This document shows positions 24,380 to 33,309 of a stretch of 44,787 bases of DNA, one piece after another. A model generated the notes under the pieces. That model was given only the letters and a program-made list of their open reading frames with translations, did no database searches and had not been told where the DNA came from. Source of the stretch: Candidatus Dormiibacterota bacterium (GTDB lineage: Bacteria; Chloroflexota; Dormibacteria; Aeolococcales; Aeolococcaceae). The DNA lies in assembly GCA_036495095.1 (NCBI GenBank), contig DASXNK010000062.1, positions 1 to 44,787 on the forward strand, in the 5' to 3' direction. Numbering within the stretch: position 1 is the stretch's first letter; each line of letters starts with the position of its first letter. Both the position numbers and the translations under genes were made by a program.

Positions 24380-25975
24380 ATGACGACCGCGAGCGCGACC
24401 ACCGGCAGCACCGTTCCGGCGACCCTGCCGGACCGGCTCAACGCCTGCGAGTGGCTGCTCGACCGGAGGCTCGCCGCCGGCGACGGAGACCGGGTCGCGG
24501 TCCGGTGCCGCGGCCGCGACCACACCTATGCGGAGCTGACCGCCGAGGCGGCCGCCGTCGCCGCGGCGCTGCGCCACAGCGGGGTGCGGCCCGAGGAGCG
24601 GGTGCTGCTGGTGATGGTCGACGGCCCCGAGATGGTCGCCGCCTTCTGCGGGGCGATGCGGATGGGGGCGGTGCCGGTGCCGCTGTCGACGATGTCGACG
24701 CCCGCCGACCTCGGCTTCCTCGCCGCCGACTCGCGGGCCCGCCTGGCGGTGGTGTCCGAGCCGTTCCTCGAGGGCGGCCGGGCGATGGCCGCGGGCGGCG
24801 GCGGGCTCGCCGACCTGGTGGTGTGCGGCGGCGATCCCGGGCCGGTCACGGGCGCCGCGCGGGTGCACCGCTGGGACGACTGGCTGGCGGCGGGCGCCGG
24901 CGCCGATGGCGCGCCGCTGGCGACCCACCGCGACGCCCCGGCGTTCTGGCTCTACACCTCGGGGACGACCGGCCAGCCCAAGGGGGCGATGCACCGCCAC
25001 GCCGACATCCCCTTCACCGCCGAGACCTACGGCAGCCTGGTGCTCGGCATCCGCCCCGACGACCGCTGCTTCAGCATCGCCAAGCTGTTCTTCGCCTACG
25101 GGCTGGGCAACTCGCTCAGCTTCCCCTTCTCCGTCGGCGCCACGGTGATCCTCGAGCCCGGCCCGCCCAGCCCGGCATCGGTGGCGGCGCTGGTGGCCGC
25201 GGAGCGGCCGACGCTCTTCTTCGCCACTCCCACCTTCTACGCCGGGCTGCTCGCCGCCGACCTCCCCGAGGACACCTTCGCCTCGGTGCGCCAGGGCGTG
25301 TCCGCCGGTGAGGGGCTGCCCGCCCCGGTGCTCGAGCGCTTCCGGGAGCGCTTCGGCGTCGAGATCCTCGACGGGCTCGGGAGCACCGAGGCGCTCCATA
25401 TCTTCCTCAGCAACCGTCCCGGCGCGGTGGTCCCGGGCAGCTCCGGCACCCCGGTGCCCGGCTACCAGGTGCGGCTGGTCGACGACGCCGGTGCGGAGGT
25501 CGACGGCGACGAGCCCGGCCACCTCATGGTGCGTGGCGAGTCGCTCGCCACCGGGTACTGGTGCCGCACCGCGGTGACCCGCCGGATCTTCTGCGGCGAC
25601 TGGGCGCGCACCGGCGACATGTACGTGCGCGGCGAGGACGGCGTCTACCGGCACTGCGGGCGCTCCGACGACATGCTGAAGGTGGGCGGCATCTGGGTCT
25701 CGCCCGCCGAGGTCGAGGCGACGCTGGTCGCCCACGAGGACGTGGTCGAGGCCGCGGTGGTCGCCGAGAGCGACGCCGACGGCATCCAGCGCCCGGTCGC
25801 CCACGTGGTGGTGCGGCCCGGCCGATCGGTCTCGCCCGACGACCTGATCGAGTTCTGCCGGGCCCGCCTCGCCGCCTTCAAGCGACCCCGCCGCGTGGTC
25901 CTCTGCGAGCAGCTTCCCAAGACCGCGACCGGAAAGATCCAGCGATTCAAGCTACGGAGCCACGACCATGGGTGA
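24380..25975 (+). CDS. Benzoate-CoA ligase family acyl-CoA synthetase
   Basis: A 531-residue adenylate-forming enzyme that makes an acyl-CoA from a carboxylic acid, ATP and CoA. The P-loop YTSGTTGQPKG is at 192-202, the substrate-pocket strand FFAYGLGNSLSFPF follows, and the A5 motif is GSTEALHIF. The D-x-x in WARTGDMY, the hinge GRSDDMLKVGG and the catalytic Lys in KTATGKIQRFKL complete it. The FAYGLGN strand and overall layout are those of benzoate-/4-hydroxybenzoate-CoA ligases, so an aryl acid is a fair guess. The ATG at 24380 follows GGAGAGGAGCGAGG. The end overlaps the next small gene by eight bases. Confidence 0.93.
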   Translation: MTTASATTGSTVPATLPDRLNACEWLLDRRLAAGDGDRVAVRCRGRDHTYAELTAEAAAVAAALRHSGVRPEERVLLVMVDGPEMVAAFCGAMRMGAVPVPLSTMSTPADLGFLAADSRARLAVVSEPFLEGGRAMAAGGGGLADLVVCGGDPGPVTGAARVHRWDDWLAAGAGADGAPLATHRDAPAFWLYTSGTTGQPKGAMHRHADIPFTAETYGSLVLGIRPDDRCFSIAKLFFAYGLGNSLSFPFSVGATVILEPGPPSPASVAALVAAERPTLFFATPTFYAGLLAADLPEDTFASVRQGVSAGEGLPAPVLERFRERFGVEILDGLGSTEALHIFLSNRPGAVVPGSSGTPVPGYQVRLVDDAGAEVDGDEPGHLMVRGESLATGYWCRTAVTRRIFCGDWARTGDMYVRGEDGVYRHCGRSDDMLKVGGIWVSPAEVEATLVAHEDVVEAAVVAESDADGIQRPVAHVVVRPGRSVSPDDLIEFCRARLAAFKRPRRVVLCEQLPKTATGKIQRFKLRSHDHG

Positions 25976-26231
25976 GACCTTCCGCCGCGACCCCGACCTC
26001 CCCGGGCGCATGGGTGGGCGCTGGCGCGAGCCGGCGATGAAGCCGGTGGAGGTGGTGGGCGCCCGCCTCGACGGCGAGCCCCGCTGCACCGAGCACGCCC
26101 TCCAGGGCGCCACCGACCCGATGCACACGCTGGTCGGCGGCGGCCGCCTGGTGTGGATCACCGAGGACAGGGTCGACCCCGAGTCCCCGATCCAGTGCTC
26201 GGTCTGCGAGACGGTGCTGGGTGCCGGCTGA
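25968..26231 (+). CDS. Small Cys-containing protein coupled to the CoA ligase
   Basis: An 87-residue soluble protein I do not recognise. The first half is basic with Arg-Trp pairs. The second half has CTEHAL and, near the end, CSVCETVL, so a Cys/His metal-binding site is possible (C-x2-H about 40 residues before C-x2-C). Its ATG overlaps the end of the CoA-ligase gene by eight bases, so the two are probably co-translated. Codon use is like the neighbours. A zinc ribbon-like accessory protein is one guess. Confidence 0.65.
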   Translation: MGETFRRDPDLPGRMGGRWREPAMKPVEVVGARLDGEPRCTEHALQGATDPMHTLVGGGRLVWITEDRVDPESPIQCSVCETVLGAG

Positions 26232-26343
26232 CTGAGGGGAGGGTCACCGCCGCTCCCGCGACCGTCCGGTCGGATGCTGCGCCGACCGCCACGAACGACG
26301 CGATCGAAGCTGCTAGTTCCCTTGAGCAGGTGGTTCGGGGTAC

Positions 26344-26439
26344 CATCGTGCTAGCGCCGTTCGCGGCGCTCCCAACGATGTGTTTCTCTCCCCAGTTGCG
26401 GGGGCCGGTGGCGGATTCCGTGCCGGCCCCTTCTTTTTT
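26344..26439 (+). ncRNA. Candidate structured RNA or attenuator leader
   Basis: An outer stem CATCGT/ACGATG (26344-26349 with 26375-26380) encloses a perfect seven-pair hairpin AGCGCCG-TTCG-CGGCGCT (26353-26370). The run CCCC at 26390-26393 can pair with GGGG at 26400-26403, which would break the terminator stem at 26401. Two mutually exclusive structures ahead of a terminator is the layout of a transcription attenuator. I recognise no known riboswitch or T-box consensus. If transcription starts from TACCAT at 26341, the left arm of the outer stem would be lost, so the extent is uncertain. Confidence 0.45.
26401..26439 (+). terminator. Strong rho-independent terminator
   Basis: GGGGCCGG (26401-26408) pairs perfectly with CCGGCCCC (26423-26430). 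Inside, CGG/CCG (26412-26414 with 26418-26420) closes on the three-base loop ATT. The U-tract TTCTTTTTT (26431-26439) follows directly. The tract is on the plus strand only. It ends either the operon of the CoA ligase or a short leader RNA, 62 bases before the phosphatase start. Confidence 0.85.
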
Positions 26440-26501
26440 AACCAGGGAAGCGGATGCGCCGGCGTGGAGCGGGCGCCCCTGAAGTTGAGAAGATCCGACC
26501 G

Positions 26502-27167
26502 ATGAGCCAGTCCCCTGCCACGACGCGTGTCTACCTGGTCCGCCACTGCGACGTCGAGAATCCGGACCGGGTGCTCTACGGGCACCTCGAGGGCTTCCGG
26601 CTCAGCGAGAAGGGGGTGCGCCAGGCCCACGCCCTCGGCGAGCGGCTGGCCGGGACCCCGGTGCGCCAGATCTATGCGAGCCCCCTCGAGCGGGCCCAGC
26701 AGACCGCCCGGATCATCGCCTCCCACCTCGACGGCGTCCCCGTCACCACCACCCCCGAGCTGGTCGAGGCCCGCTTCGGCCACTACCTCCAGGGGGTGCG
26801 GGCCAACCTGAACATCGTCTGGCGCAGGCCGCTCTGGGGGGTGCACATGCTCTGGCCGGGCCTCCTCCCCAACGACGAGACCGTCGCCGAGATGGCCGCG
26901 CGGGTGCGCGCTCCATTGCTCCGCCTGGTCCGAGACCACCCCGGTCAGGGCGGCATCTGCGTCAGCCACGGCGACCCCATCCAGGCCTTCTGGGTGGAGA
27001 GCGAACGCCGGCGCGCCTGGGCCCTCCATCGCCTCGAGTGCGCCAAGGGGGGGATGCTCGAGCTCGACTTCGAGGGCGAGCGGCTGGCGGGGAAGCGCTA
27101 CCTCCCGCCCGAGGAGACCGGGGTCTCCGCCGGCGACTCGGCGGCGGCCGACGCCAGCCACGCGTAG
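26502..27167 (+). CDS. Histidine phosphatase superfamily protein (phosphoglycerate-mutase-like)
   Basis: A 221-residue enzyme of the PGM/acid-phosphatase branch. The phospho-acceptor His is in YLVRHCDVENP near residue 15. The usual RHG is RHC here, an unusual change. Other active-site parts are normal: IYASPLERAQQTA (second Arg), ELVEARFGHY (Glu) and ICVSHGDPIQ (second His). The ATG at 26502 is preceded by GAGAAG. An upstream in-frame ATG at 26454 lies just after the terminator and adds 16 unconserved residues. The C-terminal 70 bases overlap the convergent resB gene. It is most like the broad-specificity phosphatases of this family; the substrate is unknown. Confidence 0.9.
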   Translation: MSQSPATTRVYLVRHCDVENPDRVLYGHLEGFRLSEKGVRQAHALGERLAGTPVRQIYASPLERAQQTARIIASHLDGVPVTTTPELVEARFGHYLQGVRANLNIVWRRPLWGVHMLWPGLLPNDETVAEMAARVRAPLLRLVRDHPGQGGICVSHGDPIQAFWVESERRRAWALHRLECAKGGMLELDFEGERLAGKRYLPPEETGVSAGDSAAADASHA

Positions 27168-28540
27168 TCGGACGCGGGGGTGGGCGGAGCCTCGGCCTGA
27201 TCCCCGGCCCGGGGCCGGCCACCGCGACGGCGGCGCGCCCGGGCCTCGAGCAGGGGACGGAGATAGAGCTTGCTGAGCAGGCCCACCATCACCATCACGA
27301 AGGAGGCGTAGACCAGCGGCACCCCCTGGTCCCTCTTCACGTGGAAGAGGGAGTACTGGCGCAGCTCGGGGAAGGAGACGGTGAAGCAGGCCGAGGCCGG
27401 CCCGGCGGAGCAGTCGGTGCCCGCGAGGGGGAGGCGCAGCGAGCCGCCCACCGGCACCGGCAGGCTGCGGCCGTCCTGGAAGTAGGGCGACATCCCGCGG
27501 GTGTCGAGCTGGGTGACGTCCTGGGGCCGGCCGGTGTCGAGACCGAGGTCGCCGACGTAGAGCTGCACCAGCATCACCGGGTTGCGGGCCTCCTGGCCAC
27601 CCGGTCCGTAGCCGGTGGCGCCGCCGTCGGGGCCGAGCTGCTGCCGGGCACGGGCGTCGGGGAAGGCGACCAGCTTGGCGCCGATCTGCACCGGGCGGGC
27701 GGCGCCGGGCAGCGAGTAGCCGAAGTCGGGCAGCTTGAGCACCCCGGTCTGGGCGCTCTTGTCGTTGCCGAAGAGCTGCACCCTGCCGTCGTAGACCACC
27801 CGCCCGGCGGGGTTCTGCACCACCAGGTGGGGCGCCCAGCCGTAGTCCTGCTGGTAGAAGTCGACGTCGCGGTAGCCGAGGAAGTCGTTCACCCGGACGT
27901 CGCGGGTCTCCACCGCCCGCCCCCGGTCGTAGACGGTGACGTTGCTCACGAAGTCGCTGGGCGCGCCGTTGGCGGCGTAGCCGGCGTGGAAGTGGTTCAG
28001 CGCCACCTGGTAGCCGGCGTGGTGGCCGTCGAAGAGGAAGCCCTCGCGGAGGGTGTCGAAGCCGGTGCGCGCCTCGGTGACCCGGTCGCCCTCGGTGACG
28101 GTGACGATGCCCTCGAAGCCGGTCGCCTTGCCCCAGACCACCGCGATGAGCAGCAGGAAGAAGGAGGTGTGGAAGAGCCAGGAGCCCCACTCCCCCCAGT
28201 ACTGCGGGGTCCGCCGGTGGCCCCGCAGGGTGCGCCGCACCAGCGCGGTGCCGCGGCGGAGCACGCACGAGGCCAGGGCGATGTACAGGCTGCCGAGGAG
28301 CACGTAGAAGAGCGGCGACACGAAGACCTGGGTCAGCGGGAATCCCAGGTGCGAGGTGAGGGCGTCGAGATTCTGGTGGGCGAGCAGGAACTCGTCGACC
28401 TTGGCCTGCTGCGAGGTCTCCTGCTGGGGGACGAACGACCCCACCAGCACGATCAGCACGATGCCGATGAGGAAGAGGATGGCGGTGCGCATCCGCGTGT
28501 ACTCGCGCCAGAAGCGCGCGGCGCGCTCGCGACCCCGCAT
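27098..28540 (-). CDS. resB: Cytochrome c biogenesis protein ResB (Ccs1)
   Basis: A 480-residue membrane protein of the system II cytochrome c assembly pathway. With CcsA/ResC it passes haem to apocytochrome c outside the membrane. Seen: an N-terminal membrane segment in MRTAILFLIGIVLIVLVGSFVPQ, a second near residue 80 (FYVLLGSLYIALASCVL), a third near 122 (GSWLFHTSFFLLLIAVVWG) and a large external domain (about 145-400). A last segment lies near residue 410, followed by a polar tail. This four-helix layout is the ResB pattern. No ccsA or thioredoxin-like resA lies in the window. It starts eight bases after a GlcE-like FAD protein, in one operon. Confidence 0.92.
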   Translation of the reverse strand: MRGRERAARFWREYTRMRTAILFLIGIVLIVLVGSFVPQQETSQQAKVDEFLLAHQNLDALTSHLGFPLTQVFVSPLFYVLLGSLYIALASCVLRRGTALVRRTLRGHRRTPQYWGEWGSWLFHTSFFLLLIAVVWGKATGFEGIVTVTEGDRVTEARTGFDTLREGFLFDGHHAGYQVALNHFHAGYAANGAPSDFVSNVTVYDRGRAVETRDVRVNDFLGYRDVDFYQQDYGWAPHLVVQNPAGRVVYDGRVQLFGNDKSAQTGVLKLPDFGYSLPGAARPVQIGAKLVAFPDARARQQLGPDGGATGYGPGGQEARNPVMLVQLYVGDLGLDTGRPQDVTQLDTRGMSPYFQDGRSLPVPVGGSLRLPLAGTDCSAGPASACFTVSFPELRQYSLFHVKRDQGVPLVYASFVMVMVGLLSKLYLRPLLEARARRRRGGRPRAGDQAEAPPTPASDYAWLASAAAESPAETPVSSGGR

Positions 28541-28548
28541 CGACGCGG

Positions 28549-29211
28549 CTACCTGGCCGCGACCAGGAGGCCGTCGGGGTCGAAGGCCAGGCGGAGCAGC
28601 TCGCTCGACGCCGTGGCCAGACCCAGCGGGCCCTCCGGAGCGGTGGTCCTGGCCTGGCGGGGCTGGAGCCGGAAGACGACCTCGGTGACCAGCGCGAGCC
28701 GGCCCATGCTGCCGAGCAGGGCGCCGGTGAGGTCGTAGCCGGTCACGTCCTTGAGGACACCGCCGCCGGCGCGCACCACCTCGCCCTCGGGGAGCACCGC
28801 CACCACCCCGGTGAGCGCCCGCCGGGGAAGCTGGCCGCGGGCCACCAGGCTGCCGGCGTGGACCGCCGACCCGGGGCCGCCGCCGGGGACGCCGACGAGC
28901 CCCAGCGCGGCGGCGTCGACGGCCACCCGGAGCGACACCAGCGTCGCCCCGGCGCCGGCGCGCACCACCATCGCCCCCGGCTCGACGTGGACCTGGTCGA
29001 GCCGGCCGAGCGACACCGTGATCGCCCTGCCCCCCGGGGCGGGGTCGGTCACCTGGCCGCTGACCACGCTGATCGGGGTGCCCAGCTCGGCGCAGGCGCG
29101 GCAGACGGCGGCCACCTCCGCGGTGCTCCGCGGCGCGACCGAGTCGAGACGGCCGTTGACCCCCCGGGCGGTGACGATCTCGGCGAGCCGGGCTCTGAGC
29201 TGGACGTCCAC
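28549..29211 (-). CDS. Short GlcE-like FAD-binding protein
   Basis: A 220-residue protein of the PCMH-type FAD-binding fold (FAD_binding_4), closest to the GlcE subunit of glycolate oxidase. The C-terminal half carries the GlcE-like GSLVARGQLPRRALTGV and GGGVLKDVTGYDLTGALLG segments. GlcE is usually about 350 residues; here the domain's second half is nearly absent, so it may work with another subunit. No glcD or glcF is nearby. The GTG at 29211 has AGGAGA just upstream. The frame is open far upstream, but that is shadow of the opposite DUF885 gene. It precedes resB by eight bases. Confidence 0.82.
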   Translation of the reverse strand: MDVQLRARLAEIVTARGVNGRLDSVAPRSTAEVAAVCRACAELGTPISVVSGQVTDPAPGGRAITVSLGRLDQVHVEPGAMVVRAGAGATLVSLRVAVDAAALGLVGVPGGGPGSAVHAGSLVARGQLPRRALTGVVAVLPEGEVVRAGGGVLKDVTGYDLTGALLGSMGRLALVTEVVFRLQPRQARTTAPEGPLGLATASSELLRLAFDPDGLLVAAR

Positions 29212-29256
29212 GCTTCTCCTCTGGAATCGCGAGTGTAGCCGCCGGCCGGTGCGGGC

Positions 29257-29262
29257 TAGACT
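29257..29262 (+). promoter_or_regulatory. -10-like element for a leaderless transcript
   Basis: TAGACT ends nine bases before the GTG at 29272, identical to the hexamer before the gene at 12718. No Shine-Dalgarno sequence is present. It lies in a 60-base gap between divergent genes. Confidence 0.45.
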
Positions 29263-30896
29263 CGGCGCCCCGTGCCCGAACCCCACGATCGCCTCGCCAC
29301 CCTCACCGCGCGCACCGTCGCCGAGCACTTCGCCGCCTGCCCGGCGACCGGCCGGTCGAGCGGCGACCACCGCTTCGACGGCGTCCTCGGCGACGTCGGC
29401 GACGCGGCGATGGCCCGGCGCGCCGCCGAGCTCGAGGCCCTCGCCGCCGAGCTGGGGGGGCTCGACCCCGCCACCCTCGACACCGAGGGCCGGGCCGACC
29501 TGGGGATGAGCCGGCGCCTGGTGGCCGACGAGCACTTCCGGCTCACCGAGCTGCGCGACCCCTGGCACGACCCGCAGTGGGCGCTCTGGCGGGGCGCCGA
29601 CGTCTTCGGCTACGTCACCCGCGACTACGCCCCCGTGGCCGACCGGGCGGCGGCGGTCTGCCGGCACCTCGAGCAGCTCCCCGCCTGGCTCGGCGAGGCG
29701 GCGGCGATGCTCGACCCCGAGCTGCCCGCGGGTCCGCGCGCCCAGGCGATCGAGGCGGCGAGGGGCTACGCCTCCTTCTACCGCGACGAGGTGCGCGGCG
29801 AGCTCGGCGACCTCGGCGACCCCGGGCTCGCCCGCCGCCTCGAGGCGGCCCTCGACGGCGGCACCGCCGCCTGCGAGGCCTTCGCGGCAGCCGTCGAGGC
29901 ACGCCGCGGCCTCGACGACGATGTCCTCGGCGCGGCCCGGTTCTGCGCCATGCTCGAGGCCCAGGAGGGGGCGCGCGAGACCGCCGGGGCGCTGATCGGC
30001 CAGGCCAGCGCGGAGCTCGACCGGCTCACCGCGGCCACCGCCGAGGTCGCCGGCGAGATCGGGGCCGGCGGTCTCGACGCCGCCTTCGCCGCCCTCGAGG
30101 CCGAGCGCCCCACCGCCGCCGGCCTGCTCGCCACCACCGCCGGGATGCTCGACCGGCTCCGCGACTTCTGGACCGCCACCGGGGTGGTGACCATCGACCC
30201 CGAGGTGCACTGCCGGGTCCGGGCCACCCCGGCGTTCATGTCCTGGGTGACCGCCGCCTACGACAACCCCGGGCCGCTCGACCCCCCTGGTCTTCCCCAC
30301 AACTACTTCGTGACCCCGGTGCAGCCGGGCTGGAGCGACGAGCAGGCCGACCAGTGGCTCCGCCACCTCAACCTCGCCTGCCTGGAGAACATCTCCGTCC
30401 ACGAGGTCTACCCGGGCCACTTCGTCCACGCCGTCTGCGCCTCGCGCCGCTCCGGCCTGATCCGCCGCGCCTTCTGGTTCCCGGCGGTGAGCGAGGGCTG
30501 GGCCCACTACACCGAGCAGCTCGGCGTCGAGCAGGGGCTCGCCGACGGCCGCCCCCTCCTCCACCTCGCCCAGCTCCAGGATGCGCTGCTCCGCGCCTGC
30601 CGCTTCCGCTGCAGCCTCGGCATCCACACCGAGGGGATGAGCCTCGAGGAGGGCACCCGGCTGTTCATGGAGCGCGCCCACATCCCCCGGATCGCCGCCG
30701 AGCGGGAGGCGATGCGCGCCACCCACGACCCGATGTACCTGGTCTACACCTACGGGAAGCTCGAGATCCTGCGCTGGCGCGAGGCCCTCGCCGGCCGCCC
30801 CGGCTTCAGGCTGCGCGACTTCCACGACCGGCTGCTCGGCTGCGGCCTGGTCTCCCTCGACGTCGCCCGGGAGTACGTGATGGAGGGCTGGCCGGC

Positions 30897-31757
<861 letters not shown>

Positions 31758-31794
31758 GGTTCTCCCCCTGTCTGGAGCCGTCTCCCGGCTCCGC

Positions 31795-33309
31795 TCAGCT
31801 GTTGGGCGGGACGGGGAACGTCCCCACCTGCGCCAGGGTGGCGGCGCTGTAGATCAGGAACGTGAAGATGCCCAGCACCAGCGTGCCCACGGTGGTGGCG
31901 ACGAGGGCGACCCCGCCCCCGGCGGTGGTGCGCGCCCAGTCGTAGCCGGCCTCGCCCTCGCGGGGACGCGAGTACATCAGCAGGCCGACCTTCAGGTAGT
32001 AGAAGACCGAGACGGCCGAGGTGGCGATGCCCCAGAGGGCGAGCGCGATCTGGCCGTGCTGGATGGCCGCGCTGAAGACGAAGAACTTGCCGAAGAAGCC
32101 CGCGGTCGGCGGGAAGCCTCCGAGCGAGAAGAGGAACAGTCCCATCGCCGCGGCCACGTAGGGGCGCCGGAAGGCGAGCCCGCGGATCGAGTCGTAGCTG
32201 TCGAGGTCCTCTCCCCTCCCCGCCATCGTCGTGATCACCGCGAAGGCGCCGATGTTCATGGCGGCGTACGCGGCGAGGTAGTAGAGGGAGCCGATCGTCG
32301 CCTGCGGTGACTGCACGGCGACGCCGATCAGCATGTAGCCGGCCTGGGCGACGCCCGAGTAGGCGAGCATCCGCTTCACGCTGGTCTGGCCGAGGGCGGC
32401 GAGGTTGCCGATCACCATGGAGACGATCGCCACGAAGGCGACGATGCCGTTCCACTTGACGTACGAGCCCTCGAAGGTCGAGCTGAAGACCCGGATCAGC
32501 GCCGCGAACGCCGCCACCTTGGTGGTCACGCTCATGAACGTGGTCACCGAGGTCGGCGCCCCCTGGTACACGTCCGGCGTCCAGGTGTGGAAGGGCGCGG
32601 CGCTGATCTTGAAGGCGAACCCGACGAACATCAGCCCGATGCCGATGAGCAGCAGCGAATCGGTGCCGTGGAGGGCGTCCAGCGAGGCGCGGATTCCGGT
32701 CAGGGTGGTGTGCCCGGTCTCGCCGTAGACCAGCGCCATGCCGTAGAGCAGGAAGCCGGAGGCGAAGCCGCCGAGCATCAGGTACTTCAGCGCCGACTCC
32801 TGGGAGCGCTCCTCGGTGTGGGCGAAGCCGCAGAGGATGTAGAGCGACACCGAGAGCAGCTCGATACCGAGGAAGATCACGATCAGGCTCGAGGCGGCGG
32901 CGAGCAGCATCATCCCCACGGTGGCGCCGAGGATCAGCGCGTAGTACTCGCCGTAGTGGAGGCCGCGGCGGTTGAGGTAGCCGGGGCTGATCAGCACCAC
33001 CACCAGCGCGCTCGCCAGGATGATGCCGTCGACGAAGAGGCTGAAGCGGTCGTAGGCGTAGCTGCCGTAGTAGGCGAGCCCGTGGTGGGCGGTGTCGAAC
33101 CAGCCGAGGATCACCGAGCCGAGGGTGGCGGCGAGGAACACCGCGGCGAGCACCGCCAGGGCGGTCCGTGCCGAGGTCGGGGTGACCAGGTCGAGCATCA
33201 GCAGCAGCACGAAGCCGGCGCTGAGGATCAGCACCGGCAGCAGCCGGACCAGGTCGTCGGTCGGCGGCAGGCCGGGCATGGTGATCGTGGCGATGAGGGC
33301 CTGGATCAT
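31795..33309 (-). CDS. nuoN: NADH-quinone oxidoreductase subunit N
   Basis: A 504-residue antiporter-like membrane subunit of complex I, about 14 membrane segments. It keeps the family core, including the Glu in IVIFLGIELLSVSLYIL, the Lys in LMFVGFAFKISAAPFHTWTPDVYQGAPTS and the second Lys in VKRMLAYSG. It helps to pump protons together with NuoL and NuoM. The ATG at 33309 overlaps the nuoM stop by four bases (ATGA). It is the last nuo gene, followed after 37 bases by the SDR gene. Confidence 0.97.
   Translation of the reverse strand: MIQALIATITMPGLPPTDDLVRLLPVLILSAGFVLLLMLDLVTPTSARTALAVLAAVFLAATLGSVILGWFDTAHHGLAYYGSYAYDRFSLFVDGIILASALVVVLISPGYLNRRGLHYGEYYALILGATVGMMLLAAASSLIVIFLGIELLSVSLYILCGFAHTEERSQESALKYLMLGGFASGFLLYGMALVYGETGHTTLTGIRASLDALHGTDSLLLIGIGLMFVGFAFKISAAPFHTWTPDVYQGAPTSVTTFMSVTTKVAAFAALIRVFSSTFEGSYVKWNGIVAFVAIVSMVIGNLAALGQTSVKRMLAYSGVAQAGYMLIGVAVQSPQATIGSLYYLAAYAAMNIGAFAVITTMAGRGEDLDSYDSIRGLAFRRPYVAAAMGLFLFSLGGFPPTAGFFGKFFVFSAAIQHGQIALALWGIATSAVSVFYYLKVGLLMYSRPREGEAGYDWARTTAGGGVALVATTVGTLVLGIFTFLIYSAATLAQVGTFPVPPNS

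Larger units (their letters stand above)
26232..26501 (+). other. Structured intergenic region before the histidine phosphatase gene
   Basis: This 270-base gap has no convincing gene. It contains a TACCAT -10-like hexamer (26341-26346), a nested hairpin (26344-26380), a pyrimidine-rich single strand (26381-26393) and a strong terminator (26401-26439). It then has 62 bases to the next ATG, with GAGAAG as a weak ribosome-binding site. It may be the 3' end of the CoA-ligase transcript, a small RNA, or a leader that controls the downstream gene. Confidence 0.55.

Noticed and set aside
26320-26345. T-box leader
   Set aside because: The conserved T-box sequence is not present and the next gene is not an amino-acid gene.
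26378-26482. A 34-codon frame (starts MCFSPQLRG) overlapping the terminator, as a leader peptide
   Set aside because: No ribosome-binding site and no run of regulatory codons; the DNA is better explained by the terminator.
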